A DNA stretch of 64,000 nucleotides from Parasulfitobacter algicola (GTDB lineage Bacteria; Pseudomonadota; Alphaproteobacteria; Rhodobacterales; Rhodobacteraceae). Of this stretch, positions 25,232 through 33,567 are shown one piece after another; the first letter of the stretch is position 1, and every line of letters begins with the position of its first letter. A model generated the notes under the pieces. The model ran no database searches. It was not told the origin of the DNA and worked only from the letters and a program-made list of their open reading frames with translations. The DNA is taken from NCBI RefSeq assembly GCF_013315265.1, contig NZ_JABUFE010000001.1, forward strand, positions 694,678 to 758,677, given 5' to 3'. The translations under genes were made by a program, and so were the position numbers.

Positions 25232-25395
25232 TTCACCTCAGCGATGACAGGGTGGGGTTTACGGAATGATGGAACGCGCATTTTTCGGGTCTCCTTTGGG
25301 CATGCCGTGCTGTCACGGTGCATCAATGTTTCATCAATACCTATGCGCGGTTCGTTAACAGAGACTTGGACCACCGTACGCAACGGGTGGCATGC

Positions 25396-26526
25396 ATGAA
25401 CGACAAGAAAATTCACTTTTATATTCCGGCTTTTAACGGTGGTGGGGCTGAAAATGCGATCATCAGGCTTTTGAATTACTGGCATGATGCCGGACGATCT
25501 GTTGCGCTGATTGTTAATCAAATGACAGGTCCTTTGATCGGGCGGTTGAACCCGAAGGTACCAGTGTATGTGTTAGGATCATCACACAGCCTTGCCAATA
25601 TCCCACGCCTTACCCGCCACTTACGCAACCACCGTCCTGACCTATTGGTGACAGCTTTGCTAAGTCCGAATGTGGCTGGCGTTATAGCGTCTCGGATTTC
25701 TGGATCGCACTGCCCTGTCGTATGCCTTGTGCGAAATCACACGTCACAAGAATTGCGGGAGCATTCTTTTGTGCGACATGTCATCATCAAGCCTTTGTTA
25801 AGCTATAGCTATGCGCGCGCTGCTGCGATTGGATGTGTGTCGCGCGATGTCTCACAGGATATGTCTGAACTTTTCGGTATCGATCAAAAGCGCCTATTCA
25901 ATACGTATAACCCAGTCCCAGACAGCTGTTTTGAAGCTGCCACCCGGCCCGCTGATATGCCTGACGATGGTGATCCGGTTTTTCTAGCCATTGGTCGATT
26001 GGTTAGGCAAAAAGACTATCCCACGATGATCACTGCCTTTGCCAAATTGCAAAAGAAACATCGCAGCCATCTGGTGATTTTGGGCGAAGGTCCAGAGCGT
26101 CATACAATTCAAACCATGGTGCAAAAGCAGTATATCGCAGATCGCGTTCATCTTTTGGGATATCGGCAATCGCCACAGGATTATCTTTGTCATTGTGACG
26201 GGTTTTTGCTGTTCTCCCTGTTCGAAGGGTTTCCAAATGTTATTGTTGAGGCACTTGCAGCAGGTGCCAGCATCGTTGCCACCGATGCCCCGGGGGGAAC
26301 GTCTGATATTCTGGCAGATGGGACATTCGGGCATCTTATTCCCTTGCGTGACGCGAATGCAGCGGCCAATGCCATGGCGAATGTTTTGCAAAATCCGTTG
26401 ACAAGGCATCAGCAAATTCACAGGGCGATGGATTTCAGTTTACCGACAGTGGCAGATCGATATGATCAATTGTTCCAATTGGCCTTTGATAAAACGGATC
26501 GCGTGCAGGAGCTTGTACCCGCATGA
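25396..26526 (+). CDS. Family 4-type glycosyltransferase
   Basis: GT-B glycosyltransferase of 376 residues. The acceptor-side start is HFYIPAFNGGGAENAIIRLL, with the GGAE motif near the beginning, and the donor-side block is LFEGFPNVIVEALAAGASIV followed by ATDAPGGTSDIL, typical of GT4 retaining enzymes. VFLAIGRLVRQKDYP marks the second Rossmann half. The ATG at 25396 is preceded by GGGTGG at five bases; codons upstream in frame are not supported. Its stop overlaps the polymerase gene start (ATGA), so both are cotranslated. Sugar and linkage unknown. Confidence 0.92.
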   Translation: MNDKKIHFYIPAFNGGGAENAIIRLLNYWHDAGRSVALIVNQMTGPLIGRLNPKVPVYVLGSSHSLANIPRLTRHLRNHRPDLLVTALLSPNVAGVIASRISGSHCPVVCLVRNHTSQELREHSFVRHVIIKPLLSYSYARAAAIGCVSRDVSQDMSELFGIDQKRLFNTYNPVPDSCFEAATRPADMPDDGDPVFLAIGRLVRQKDYPTMITAFAKLQKKHRSHLVILGEGPERHTIQTMVQKQYIADRVHLLGYRQSPQDYLCHCDGFLLFSLFEGFPNVIVEALAAGASIVATDAPGGTSDILADGTFGHLIPLRDANAAANAMANVLQNPLTRHQQIHRAMDFSLPTVADRYDQLFQLAFDKTDRVQELVPA

Positions 26527-27872
26527 CGGAGCGGTTTCACCTGCAAGATCCTTTAGCATTTAGATCGCGCCCTTTTTCCTATGTTTTTGTGGTTCTGGGC
26601 ATCGCGCTTTATTCCAATAGCCTTGACCGGATGTTATCGGGCAATCCATCGCATTATGGCATTGTCACATCATCATTGATGGTTCAGTTGATATCGGTCG
26701 CATTTCTTGGACTATCAGCCCTTGTTTTGATGTATAAACCCAAGATAGGGCGCCCTGAAGTTGGGACAATTTCCATAGTTTGCCTGACGGTATGGATGGC
26801 CCTTTCGCTGCTGTGGACAAGCGATCCTGCGCATAGTTTTCAAAAAACGATAAGCCATCTGGGAATCGTTCTATTTGCTTTTGCAACGCTCAAGATATTG
26901 ACAGCCGAAGGTGTTTTTCGCGCGCTGGTCGGGTCAGCGATGATCTTTATTTTCTTACAACTTATGCTGATGCTTCTGGTGCCTATGTATGCTTTTCACA
27001 ATGCATGGGATTTCGGTGTCGGCGAACATGCTGGGCGTTTCCGAGGGTCATTTTATCATAAGAATGAGACTGCCAGAATATTGGGGTTGGCTTTGCTGGT
27101 GTTACTGACTGGCCATGAGTTGATTGGAAAAAAATGGCTTTGGTGGATGTGCGTTATCGCAGGAACGACGATGCTGTTTATGTCGGCGTCGGCAAAGTTG
27201 TTTATGGCGTTACCCGCTGTGGGTATGTTTTTTTTATGTCTGAAATGGCGTGTTGGGTGGGGCGTGAAAATCGTGTCAGCGGCCTATGTGGCGCTTATTG
27301 GTGCTGTGTTATTCCAAGTGTTGGATGGCTTGATTTTAATCGAACATCTGGTTGGATTGACCGGGCGTGATTTGTCTTTATCAGGCCGTGATGCAATTTG
27401 GGCTGTGGGATGGCCCTTGGTGGCTGACAGTCCTTGGCTGGGCCACGGATATGATGTCGGTTGGACGCAATCTGCCAAAGATGCGCTTTATATGATTAAA
27501 GGTCCGAGTGCAGTCGTGAACCATGCGCACAATGGATACTTACAAACACTCTTGGATCTTGGGCTTGTGGGTTTGATTTTGGTGCTAATTGCCCCTTTTA
27601 AGATGATGGTCCAATGTATGAATAATCAGCTTGATAATCCGCGTTCGAACAGCGTGGCACTTATTGTATCATATGTATTGGTTCTGAATGTCACGGGCAG
27701 TTATCTAACGCAGAACGGCGATTTGTTCATGTGTTTGATGATTTGGTCACTGGCTTTCCTGCAGGGTGTTCAGAAAGACAATCGTGGTAAACCCGCGCTG
27801 TTTTTTCGGCGATCAGATCCCAATCGTATTTTGACAGTTGGGCAGACCAATCTATTACGGCGCGCGGTTTAG
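26523..27872 (+). CDS. O-antigen ligase/Wzy-like polymerase (ExoQ type)
   Basis: A 449-residue polytopic membrane protein with about ten to twelve hydrophobic segments. The periplasmic loop contains GRFRGSFYHKNETARILGLA, and a later segment NHAHNGYLQTLLDLG carries the HNGYL-type histidine motif of the Wzy_C/O-antigen ligase superfamily. It probably polymerises or exports repeat units with the adjacent flippase and initiating transferase. It overlaps the upstream glycosyltransferase by four bases. Its last 146 bases overlap the coding end of the convergent glycosyltransferase, which is unusual; a shorter authentic protein cannot be excluded without homologues. Confidence 0.87.
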   Translation: MTERFHLQDPLAFRSRPFSYVFVVLGIALYSNSLDRMLSGNPSHYGIVTSSLMVQLISVAFLGLSALVLMYKPKIGRPEVGTISIVCLTVWMALSLLWTSDPAHSFQKTISHLGIVLFAFATLKILTAEGVFRALVGSAMIFIFLQLMLMLLVPMYAFHNAWDFGVGEHAGRFRGSFYHKNETARILGLALLVLLTGHELIGKKWLWWMCVIAGTTMLFMSASAKLFMALPAVGMFFLCLKWRVGWGVKIVSAAYVALIGAVLFQVLDGLILIEHLVGLTGRDLSLSGRDAIWAVGWPLVADSPWLGHGYDVGWTQSAKDALYMIKGPSAVVNHAHNGYLQTLLDLGLVGLILVLIAPFKMMVQCMNNQLDNPRSNSVALIVSYVLVLNVTGSYLTQNGDLFMCLMIWSLAFLQGVQKDNRGKPALFFRRSDPNRILTVGQTNLLRRAV

Positions 27873-28869
27873 AAAAAGCCCGTTCCAGTTTTTGCGTCAG
27901 CGCATCAATATCGCCCACTGGAAAATAGAAATCCTGATCCAAAGCTGCCTCAAGATTGCCGGAAATATCGCTGGCAACGATGGGTAATTCGTATTGCATG
28001 GCTTCCAGCAGCGCAATTGGAAGACCTTCGTGACTAGAGGGCAGGATAAATTGCCTTGCGTGACTAAACAGCTGCCGTAGGTTTTCGCCTGTAACAAAAC
28101 CAGCAAGCACGATATCATCGGATTGTATGGCTAAACCCCTTAGTTTTTGGGAATAAGTGGTCTCGTGATCTGCATTGCCCGCAATAACCAATTTTACGTC
28201 CAGCAGCTTTGCCGCCAAAAACGCATGGATCAGATCATCTTGCCGTTTTTCCGGAACCAGACGTCCGACAGTCAAACCGTACTGACCCGGCTTCAGACCC
28301 AGATAATCCAGAAAATCGGTATTTGCAGATTTGGATAAGGCAGGTGCGCCATTCGGTATGAAAGTGAAACTTTTGTGATATTTCTGCGCCAATTCTTTTT
28401 GCAGGCTGGATGAAATAACGATCCGCCTGTTGGCAAAGCGCGCCATGAAACGTTCACCAATTTTAAGGATAAAGCGTGCGAATTGTCCCCATTTTTCGCG
28501 ATCATAATCCTTGCCGTGGTGCGTCGCGACGGTTTTCAGTCCGAACAGCCGCGCCAGTGGAACAACGATGCAAGGACCGACGGCATGGATATGCAATATA
28601 TCGGGACGTTTAAATGCTGCATAAAGCACTCCGATCAGTGAATGTATGATCGTTTCAAGATTGGCTTTTTGCGGGCACCATAATGGAACAATATGGATTG
28701 CCCCATTCTTTGCAGCACCTTCATAGTAAGGTTTCCGCGCCAGAATTGTAACGCGAAAATCATCTGCTAACCTGTTAGCCAATTGCGCCACATGGGTCTC
28801 TATCCCGCCTTGAGTCGCCTGAATATCGCGCAGGCCAAGCACCATGATATGGGGCTTTCGTTCGGTCAC
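27727..28869 (-). CDS. GT-B glycosyltransferase
   Basis: A 380-residue family 4-type enzyme. The start reads MVLGLRDIQATQGGIETHVA, with the acceptor motif GGIETH, then LHIHAVGPCIVVPLARLFGL, the donor loop YGLTVGRLVPEKRQDDLIHA and the E-x7-E block SSHEGLPIALLEAMQYELPI. Two starts close together are possible (MTERK and eight codons later). It overlaps the acyltransferase by four bases at its start and overlaps the polymerase gene by 146 bases at its end. In that overlap its frame encodes YDWDLIAEKTARVY, which looks like a genuine family C-terminus. Confidence 0.92.
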   Translation of the reverse strand: MTERKPHIMVLGLRDIQATQGGIETHVAQLANRLADDFRVTILARKPYYEGAAKNGAIHIVPLWCPQKANLETIIHSLIGVLYAAFKRPDILHIHAVGPCIVVPLARLFGLKTVATHHGKDYDREKWGQFARFILKIGERFMARFANRRIVISSSLQKELAQKYHKSFTFIPNGAPALSKSANTDFLDYLGLKPGQYGLTVGRLVPEKRQDDLIHAFLAAKLLDVKLVIAGNADHETTYSQKLRGLAIQSDDIVLAGFVTGENLRQLFSHARQFILPSSHEGLPIALLEAMQYELPIVASDISGNLEAALDQDFYFPVGDIDALTQKLERAFSKPRAVIDWSAQLSKYDWDLIAEKTARVYHDCLSEHPAGKPVTKSSNT

Positions 28870-29417
28870 GAAGTGTCCATCTCGGGTTTGAATGACAGGT
28901 CTGCCATTGCTTCGATCCTGTTACGATAACTGTCAGTATCTGGCATGTCCGTATCCGACACCCAATCAAGCGCGCGTTGTTCGAAATCGCTGTAGTCACA
29001 GATGTATTTTGCAGGTCGTCCCCCAATGACGATGCCCGATGGTATTGATTTTGTTACGACACTGCCTGCTGCTACGATTACGCGGTCCGCAATTTTAACG
29101 CCAGGCATAAGGAGCGTACCGCTGCCAATAAAGACATCATTGCCAATCTGAATAGGTCGGAATGAATACCGCCGCCCTTTTTGATCGCGCACCAGCCAAC
29201 CTGCCCCATCGTGATTGATAAATTTTACATCCCCCGACACAGTGACGTTGTTTCCGATTGTGATCAAAAAAGGTTCAGACCCGAAATCCTTGGTCAGAAT
29301 TCGGCAATTTTGACCAAGTGTGACCCCTGACTTGCGGGCCAGCGTTTCACCTGACCAAAACAGCCGCTGCAGTTTCCAAATGACTTTACGAACGGGCGTA
29401 TGAAAGCGAACAGTCAT
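28866..29417 (-). CDS. Hexapeptide-repeat acyltransferase
   Basis: Left-handed beta-helix acyltransferase of 183 residues, expected to add acetyl or a similar group to a sugar. Hexapeptide-type turns are seen in PFLITIGNNVTVSGDVKF, RPIQIGNDVFIGSGTLLMPG and VKIADRVIVAAGSVVTKSIP, with the terminal IVIGGRPAKYI that closes this family. The histidine in FINHDG is the likely catalytic residue. It overlaps genes on both sides by four bases (flippase upstream, glycosyltransferase downstream), making a three-gene minus-strand unit. O-acetylation of the capsule is the inferred role. Confidence 0.9.
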   Translation of the reverse strand: MTVRFHTPVRKVIWKLQRLFWSGETLARKSGVTLGQNCRILTKDFGSEPFLITIGNNVTVSGDVKFINHDGAGWLVRDQKGRRYSFRPIQIGNDVFIGSGTLLMPGVKIADRVIVAAGSVVTKSIPSGIVIGGRPAKYICDYSDFEQRALDWVSDTDMPDTDSYRNRIEAMADLSFKPEMDTS

Positions 29418-30661
29418 GGCATGACCACCCGTGTTTGAGATGCCAGTGACGATCGCATTATAAGCGCGCAGTATCCAAGTGATAGGGTCAAGGATACGGC
29501 CGCAAAGACAAAAACTGCCAATATCGCATCATTTGTTAGCCAATATGTTAAGATTAGCGCCACTGTTCGCAAACAAAGTTGTGCAAAGTTAAACCAGAGG
29601 GCTTGTTGTTGAATACGCAAAGCGGTTGCTGCTGCATTCAATGGGGTTGTTGCGATCAAACCGACAAGCATCAATGCAATGGCTTGTGTGAACAGTACCG
29701 CAGGCGCCCATGTGCTGGGAAGAAACAGTGCAATAATGCTAAGTGCCAAAAAGGTCATACCGGCTGAAAACACAACGCCAAGCACGATTGCGATTCCAGT
29801 TGATTTCAGCATGAATTGCGATGCAGCACCTTGTTTGATTTTGCCTATAACCTGACGGGCAAACAATGGACGAAAGCTGGCTGCAATCACAAGATAAGGT
29901 GTCAAAAGCAAATTAAAGCCAAACCAGTAATACCCAACTAGTTCTGGCTGTCCCCAAAACGACAGCAGGTAAACTGGAATTTGGAAACCAAGAATAGTTA
30001 ATGTTGCCGAGGGCGCACCAAGCATGAATTCCCTTTTGACGGGTCGTAAATTTCGGCGGGTCAGTTTGTGTGTTCGGGCAAACCCCATGCCTTCCCGCAA
30101 TGACCTAAATACCGCTGTTGCACCCACAACATTTCCTGTGACGCGCGATAGGATTAGCGCTGTGGTTGTTGGCCAAAGAAAAGCAGTAAGCACTTGAACA
30201 AACCCAGTTATACAGGATGCAATGCCCACAGGTCGTGCCGCTTTGCGAGCATGTCCCAACAGTGTGATTTGTGCGGGTAAAACATATTGAACGAGCGATG
30301 TGATGAGAATGGAAATTGGAAGCAAACCCCAGATCGGGTTTGCACCACCCAATATCGCAAAGACGCAAACAGTTGCGATTAAAAGGAAAAATAGTCCGTT
30401 CAGTCGGTAGCTAATCCCGATGTAACGCCTTGCGGTGTTGGGCTGTTTTGATGCCAACGCCACAGCATCAGCGCGACCAGATGTGAACTGCACAAGAAGC
30501 GCGACAACCGACATAAAAAGACCCAAAGCCCCAAACGCGGCAGGGTCAAAAAACGTTGTGCAATAAAGTGTGGACAGAAACAGAATGATCTGACCGAATG
30601 CACGATTAGATGCCACTGCAAACAGGTCTTTCAGGCCATTTGATCCATTTGCATTGGTCAA
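29414..30661 (-). CDS. Wzx-like polysaccharide flippase
   Basis: A 415-residue MATE/MOP-superfamily membrane protein with about twelve hydrophobic helices, as in Wzx or RfbX flippases that move lipid-linked repeats across the inner membrane. The N-terminus has FAVASNRAFGQIILFLSTLY and LFMSVVALLVQFTSGRADAV, where FTSGRADAVA is a hallmark of one rhizobial/rhodobacterial subgroup as I recall. The first in-frame start is TTG at 30661, with GGTGA four bases upstream. It leads a minus-strand unit with the acyltransferase and a glycosyltransferase. Together with the Wzy-like gene, it suggests a Wzx/Wzy assembly pathway. Confidence 0.87.
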   Translation of the reverse strand: MTNANGSNGLKDLFAVASNRAFGQIILFLSTLYCTTFFDPAAFGALGLFMSVVALLVQFTSGRADAVALASKQPNTARRYIGISYRLNGLFFLLIATVCVFAILGGANPIWGLLPISILITSLVQYVLPAQITLLGHARKAARPVGIASCITGFVQVLTAFLWPTTTALILSRVTGNVVGATAVFRSLREGMGFARTHKLTRRNLRPVKREFMLGAPSATLTILGFQIPVYLLSFWGQPELVGYYWFGFNLLLTPYLVIAASFRPLFARQVIGKIKQGAASQFMLKSTGIAIVLGVVFSAGMTFLALSIIALFLPSTWAPAVLFTQAIALMLVGLIATTPLNAAATALRIQQQALWFNFAQLCLRTVALILTYWLTNDAILAVFVFAAVSLTLSLGYCALIMRSSLASQTRVVMP

Positions 30662-30726
30662 TACATCACCAAAATTGGGTTACTCTATATAAAGTTTAAC
30701 TTAGTTAATGCGCTAAGCCCCGATGG

Positions 30727-30741
30727 TTGATTTTTGGTTAA
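30727..30741 (+). promoter_or_regulatory. CtrA-box-like site upstream of the GhsA-like gene
   Basis: TTGA (30727-30730), seven bases, then TTAA (30738-30741) differs by one base from the CtrA consensus TTAA-N7-TTAA. It lies about 145 bases upstream of the spike-base-like gene, in the 223-base gap after the flippase. In Rhodobacterales, CtrA influences gene transfer agent expression. The motif is short and AT-rich, so a chance match is quite possible. Confidence 0.3.
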
Positions 30742-30884
30742 TTCGACAATTTGCGTATTGAAATGACAGTGCTTCCTTCAGGCAAATTTGCGTGCGTACG
30801 CTGATGAAAGGCATGGTTAAGACTTTGTTTCTAGTTTTTGCGGGAACCCACAACGCCCCAGTGGCTGCGCAAAGGATTATAAAT

Positions 30885-31148
30885 ATGTCAAACCCATTCA
30901 AGAATCGCACACTTCCCCTGAACGGTCCTGCCGCTGATATGGCACCCGTGGTACCGAATGATGGGCAAGATTTACCCGATGTCGCCGTTGCGCTTTATGT
31001 TGAAAATGGTGGTGCCGTCAGCTTTGTCAGCATCAAGGGCTTTGAGCGTACTGTCGAAGTTGGTGATCGCGCAGTTTTGCCCGTGGGTATCGTTCGGGTG
31101 AATGCAACAGGAACAACGGCAACTGGGCTGCACGCCTTTGTGATTTAA
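30885..31148 (+). CDS. GTA head-spike base-like protein (GhsA/Rcc01079-like)
   Basis: An 87-residue protein starting MSNPFKNRTLPLNGPAADMA at the ATG at 30885, with AAAGGA eight bases upstream; the longer upstream frame has no ribosome site. The core reads VAVALYVENGGAVSFVSIKG and ends VRVNATGTTATGLHAFVI. The combination 'PFKNR...L.GPA...V.VALYVE..G...VLPVG..RV.ATGTTATGI.A' is, by memory, the spike-base family named after R. capsulatus Rcc01079 (GhsA), also seen in rhodobacterial prophages. A strong terminator follows. It lies 5.6 kb from the fibre-like gene, with five polysaccharide genes between. Identification is from memory and needs a profile search. Confidence 0.68.
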   Translation: MSNPFKNRTLPLNGPAADMAPVVPNDGQDLPDVAVALYVENGGAVSFVSIKGFERTVEVGDRAVLPVGIVRVNATGTTATGLHAFVI

Positions 31149-31170
31149 TGCACAATAAACTTTGCCGTTT

Positions 31171-31199
31171 AAAACCCCGCCCGGTCCGGCGGGGTTTTT
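31171..31199 (+). terminator. Strong intrinsic terminator after the GhsA-like gene
   Basis: An 11-base perfect stem AAAACCCCGCC (31171-31181) and GGCGGGGTTTT (31188-31198), six-base loop CGGTCC, running into a T-tract. It begins 22 bases after the stop codon and isolates the small gene from the rimP operon leader. Confidence 0.93.
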
Positions 31200-31252
31200 C
31201 ATTTTAAGATTAAAGCAAAGCAGTGCTTGCAGACTCGCGAAGTGAAGCGTAT

Positions 31253-31342
31253 ATGCACAACAACAGCGGCGCGTCGGGGTCCAAACCAAACGCTCCACCG
31301 GGAAATATCGACGGGCCGCGCGCCCGTTTTTTTGTGCTCTGA
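31253..31342 (+). CDS. Possible leader peptide (29 aa) upstream of rimP
   Basis: An ATG-initiated 29-codon frame, beginning [19 protein letters not shown] and ending RARFFVL, stops 19 bases before the rimP ATG. Its last codons run through the hairpin and T-run at 31311-31333, so ribosome position could decide whether the hairpin forms. A GAAG lies upstream of the ATG, which is weak. Proline and arginine codons cluster before the hairpin. The frame may instead be a chance opening; the geometry is the main support. Confidence 0.4.
   Translation: MHNNSGASGSKPNAPPGNIDGPRARFFVL
31311..31333 (+). terminator. Terminator-like hairpin in the rimP leader (possible attenuator)
   Basis: Stem ACGGGC (31311-31316) and GCCCGT (31322-31327), loop CGCGC, followed by seven T residues (31327-31333). 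It is 28 bases upstream of the rimP start, inside the leader of the rimP-nusA-ylxR-infB operon. Since NusA affects termination, feedback attenuation of this operon is plausible; in other bacteria, rimP leaders with predicted terminators have been proposed. Function here is inferred. Confidence 0.6.
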
Positions 31343-31361
31343 ATATGCAGAAACTGACCAT

Positions 31362-31934
31362 ATGAACGATCTTGTTGCGAAAGCCGCCATTGACCGCCGT
31401 TTGGCTGAAATCATCCTGCCCGTGATTGAAGGGATGGGATTTGAACTTGTGCGTGTCAGATTGATGAGCGGTAAAACATCAACCTTGCAGATCATGGCGC
31501 AAAAATCTGATGGTACGATCGAGGTTGACGATTGCGCAGACATCTCGACCGCAGTTAGTGCAACGTTGGATGTGGAAGACGCGATTCTGGATGCCTATAC
31601 GCTTGAAGTGTCATCGCCTGGAATCGACCGGCCTTTGACTCGGCTGAAAGATTTCGATTTATGGCAGGGATATGAAGCCAAGTTGGAAACAACCGAACTG
31701 ATTGATGGCCGCCGCCGCTTCAAAGGTGAACTGGCCGGCATCGAAGGCGATGAGGTTTTGATTAATATCGAAGAAGGCACGATTGGGCTGAAATTCGATT
31801 GGCTGTCAGATGCAAAACTTGTGCTGACGGATGATCTGATCAAGGAAATGCTGCGCCAACGCAAAGCGGCTGGTGTGGTGAATGAAGACGATTTTGACGA
31901 AATAAAGACTGAGACCCAGTCTGAGGAGGACTGA
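31362..31934 (+). CDS. rimP: Ribosome maturation factor RimP
   Basis: Assembly factor for the 30S subunit, 190 residues. The start at 31362 ([20 protein letters not shown]) is chosen because the frame upstream runs through leader hairpin sequence. Family segments are [33 protein letters not shown], which is the RimP signature, and an SH3-like C-terminal half. The tail ends in an acidic TETQSEED. nusA begins one base after its stop, the classic rimP-nusA-infB arrangement. Confidence 0.96.
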   Translation: MNDLVAKAAIDRRLAEIILPVIEGMGFELVRVRLMSGKTSTLQIMAQKSDGTIEVDDCADISTAVSATLDVEDAILDAYTLEVSSPGIDRPLTRLKDFDLWQGYEAKLETTELIDGRRRFKGELAGIEGDEVLINIEEGTIGLKFDWLSDAKLVLTDDLIKEMLRQRKAAGVVNEDDFDEIKTETQSEED

Positions 31935-31935
31935 C

Positions 31936-33546
31936 ATGGCAATCACTTCCGCCAACCAGCTTGAATTGTTGCAAACGGCCGAAGCCGTCGCGCGTGAAAA
32001 AATGATCGACCCCGGGTTGGTTGTTGAAGCGATGGAAGAAAGCTTGGCCCGTGCAGCCAAAAGCCGTTATGGCGCGGAAATGGATATTCATGTGTCCATT
32101 GATCGCAAAACCGGTAAAGCAACATTTACCCGTGTGCGGACTGTGGTCGAAGAAGAAGAGCTTGAGAATTATCAGGCTGAATTTACTTTAGAACAAGCCA
32201 AGCAATATCTGGATGATCCTAAAATTGGCGATCAGCTGATCGAAGAAGTGCCACCTGTTGAAATGGGTCGCATTGCGGCGCAATCCGCCAAACAGGTGAT
32301 CTTGCAGAAAATTCGCGAAGCTGAACGTGATCGCCAATTCGAAGAATTCAAGGATCGTGCGGGCACTATCATCAATGCGCAGGTCAAGCGCGAAGAATAT
32401 GGCAATGTGATTGTTGATGTGGGCTCTGGTGAAGCTGTGCTGCGCCGGAACGAAAAAATCGGCCGCGAAAGCTATCGCCCGAATGATCGTATCCGTTGTT
32501 ATATCAAGGACGTGCGCCGCGAACAGCGCGGCCCGCAGATTTTCCTTAGCCGCACCGCGCCAGAGTTCATGGCCGAACTATTCAAAATGGAAGTGCCCGA
32601 GATTTACGATGGTATTATTGAGATAAAGGCGGTCGCCCGTGACCCTGGATCACGTGCCAAGATTGCGGTCATCAGCTATGACAGCTCAATTGACCCGGTG
32701 GGTGCCTGCGTTGGTATGCGCGGCAGCCGGGTGCAGGCCGTTGTCAATGAGTTGCAGGGTGAAAAGATCGACATTATCCCCTGGAATGAAGATCAGCCAA
32801 CATTCCTCGTGAACGCGCTTCAACCCGCTGAAGTCAGTAAGGTTGTTCTGGACGAAGAAGCCGAACGGATCGAAGTTGTGGTGCCCGATGATCAATTGTC
32901 GCTTGCCATTGGTCGTCGTGGTCAAAATGTGCGGTTGGCGTCACAGCTGACCGGACTTGATATCGACATTATGACGGAATCAGACGAATCTGAACGTCGT
33001 CAGGCTGAATTTGCGGAACGCACAAAGCTTTTCATGGACACGCTTGATCTGGACGAATTTTTTGCCCAGCTTCTGGTGTCCGAAGGCTTTACGTCGCTTG
33101 AAGAAGTCGCCTATGTCGAAGTAGACGAACTTTTGGTCATCGATGGTGTTGATTCTGATACTGCCAGCGAATTACAGGCGCGTGCCCGTGATTGTCTGGA
33201 AGAAATGAACAAAAAAGCTATGGAAAAAGCCCGTGAATTGGGTGTAGAAGACAGCTTGGTTGAATTCGAAGGCCTGACACCCCAAATGATTGAGGCGCTG
33301 GCCGAAGACGATATTAAAACGCTGGAAGATTTCGCAACATGTGCAGACTGGGAACTGGCCGGTGGCTGGACAACAGTCGATGGTGAACGGGTCAAGGATG
33401 ACGGGGTTCTGGAAAAATTTGACGTCAGCCTGGAAGAGGCGCAAAATCTGGTTATGACCGCACGTGTCATGCTAGGTTGGGTCGATCCGACAGAGTTGGG
33501 AAAAGAAGACGCACCAGAACAAGAGCAAGAGGAGACTGAGGCCTGA
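31936..33546 (+). CDS. nusA: Transcription termination/antitermination factor NusA
   Basis: RNA polymerase-associated factor for pausing, termination and antitermination. The 536-residue protein has the N-terminal domain (1-125), an S1 domain (about 135-200; VIVDVGSGEAVLRRNEKIG), KH domains (about 230-345; CVGMRGSRVQAVVNELQGEK and AIGRRGQNVRLASQLTG) and two C-terminal helix-hairpin-helix repeats (about 375-515). It ends in a short Glu-rich tail. It follows rimP directly and precedes ylxR, as in most alphaproteobacteria. An upstream hairpin may make it self-regulated. Confidence 0.97.
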   Translation: MAITSANQLELLQTAEAVAREKMIDPGLVVEAMEESLARAAKSRYGAEMDIHVSIDRKTGKATFTRVRTVVEEEELENYQAEFTLEQAKQYLDDPKIGDQLIEEVPPVEMGRIAAQSAKQVILQKIREAERDRQFEEFKDRAGTIINAQVKREEYGNVIVDVGSGEAVLRRNEKIGRESYRPNDRIRCYIKDVRREQRGPQIFLSRTAPEFMAELFKMEVPEIYDGIIEIKAVARDPGSRAKIAVISYDSSIDPVGACVGMRGSRVQAVVNELQGEKIDIIPWNEDQPTFLVNALQPAEVSKVVLDEEAERIEVVVPDDQLSLAIGRRGQNVRLASQLTGLDIDIMTESDESERRQAEFAERTKLFMDTLDLDEFFAQLLVSEGFTSLEEVAYVEVDELLVIDGVDSDTASELQARARDCLEEMNKKAMEKARELGVEDSLVEFEGLTPQMIEALAEDDIKTLEDFATCADWELAGGWTTVDGERVKDDGVLEKFDVSLEEAQNLVMTARVMLGWVDPTELGKEDAPEQEQEETEA

Positions 33547-33567
33547 TTTCAGGTCTTGGACACTGTT

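Noticed and set aside
30700..30716. TTAA-N5-TTAA as a CtrA site
   Set aside because: The spacer is five bases, not the seven expected; the nearby TTGA-N7-TTAA is a better though still weak candidate.
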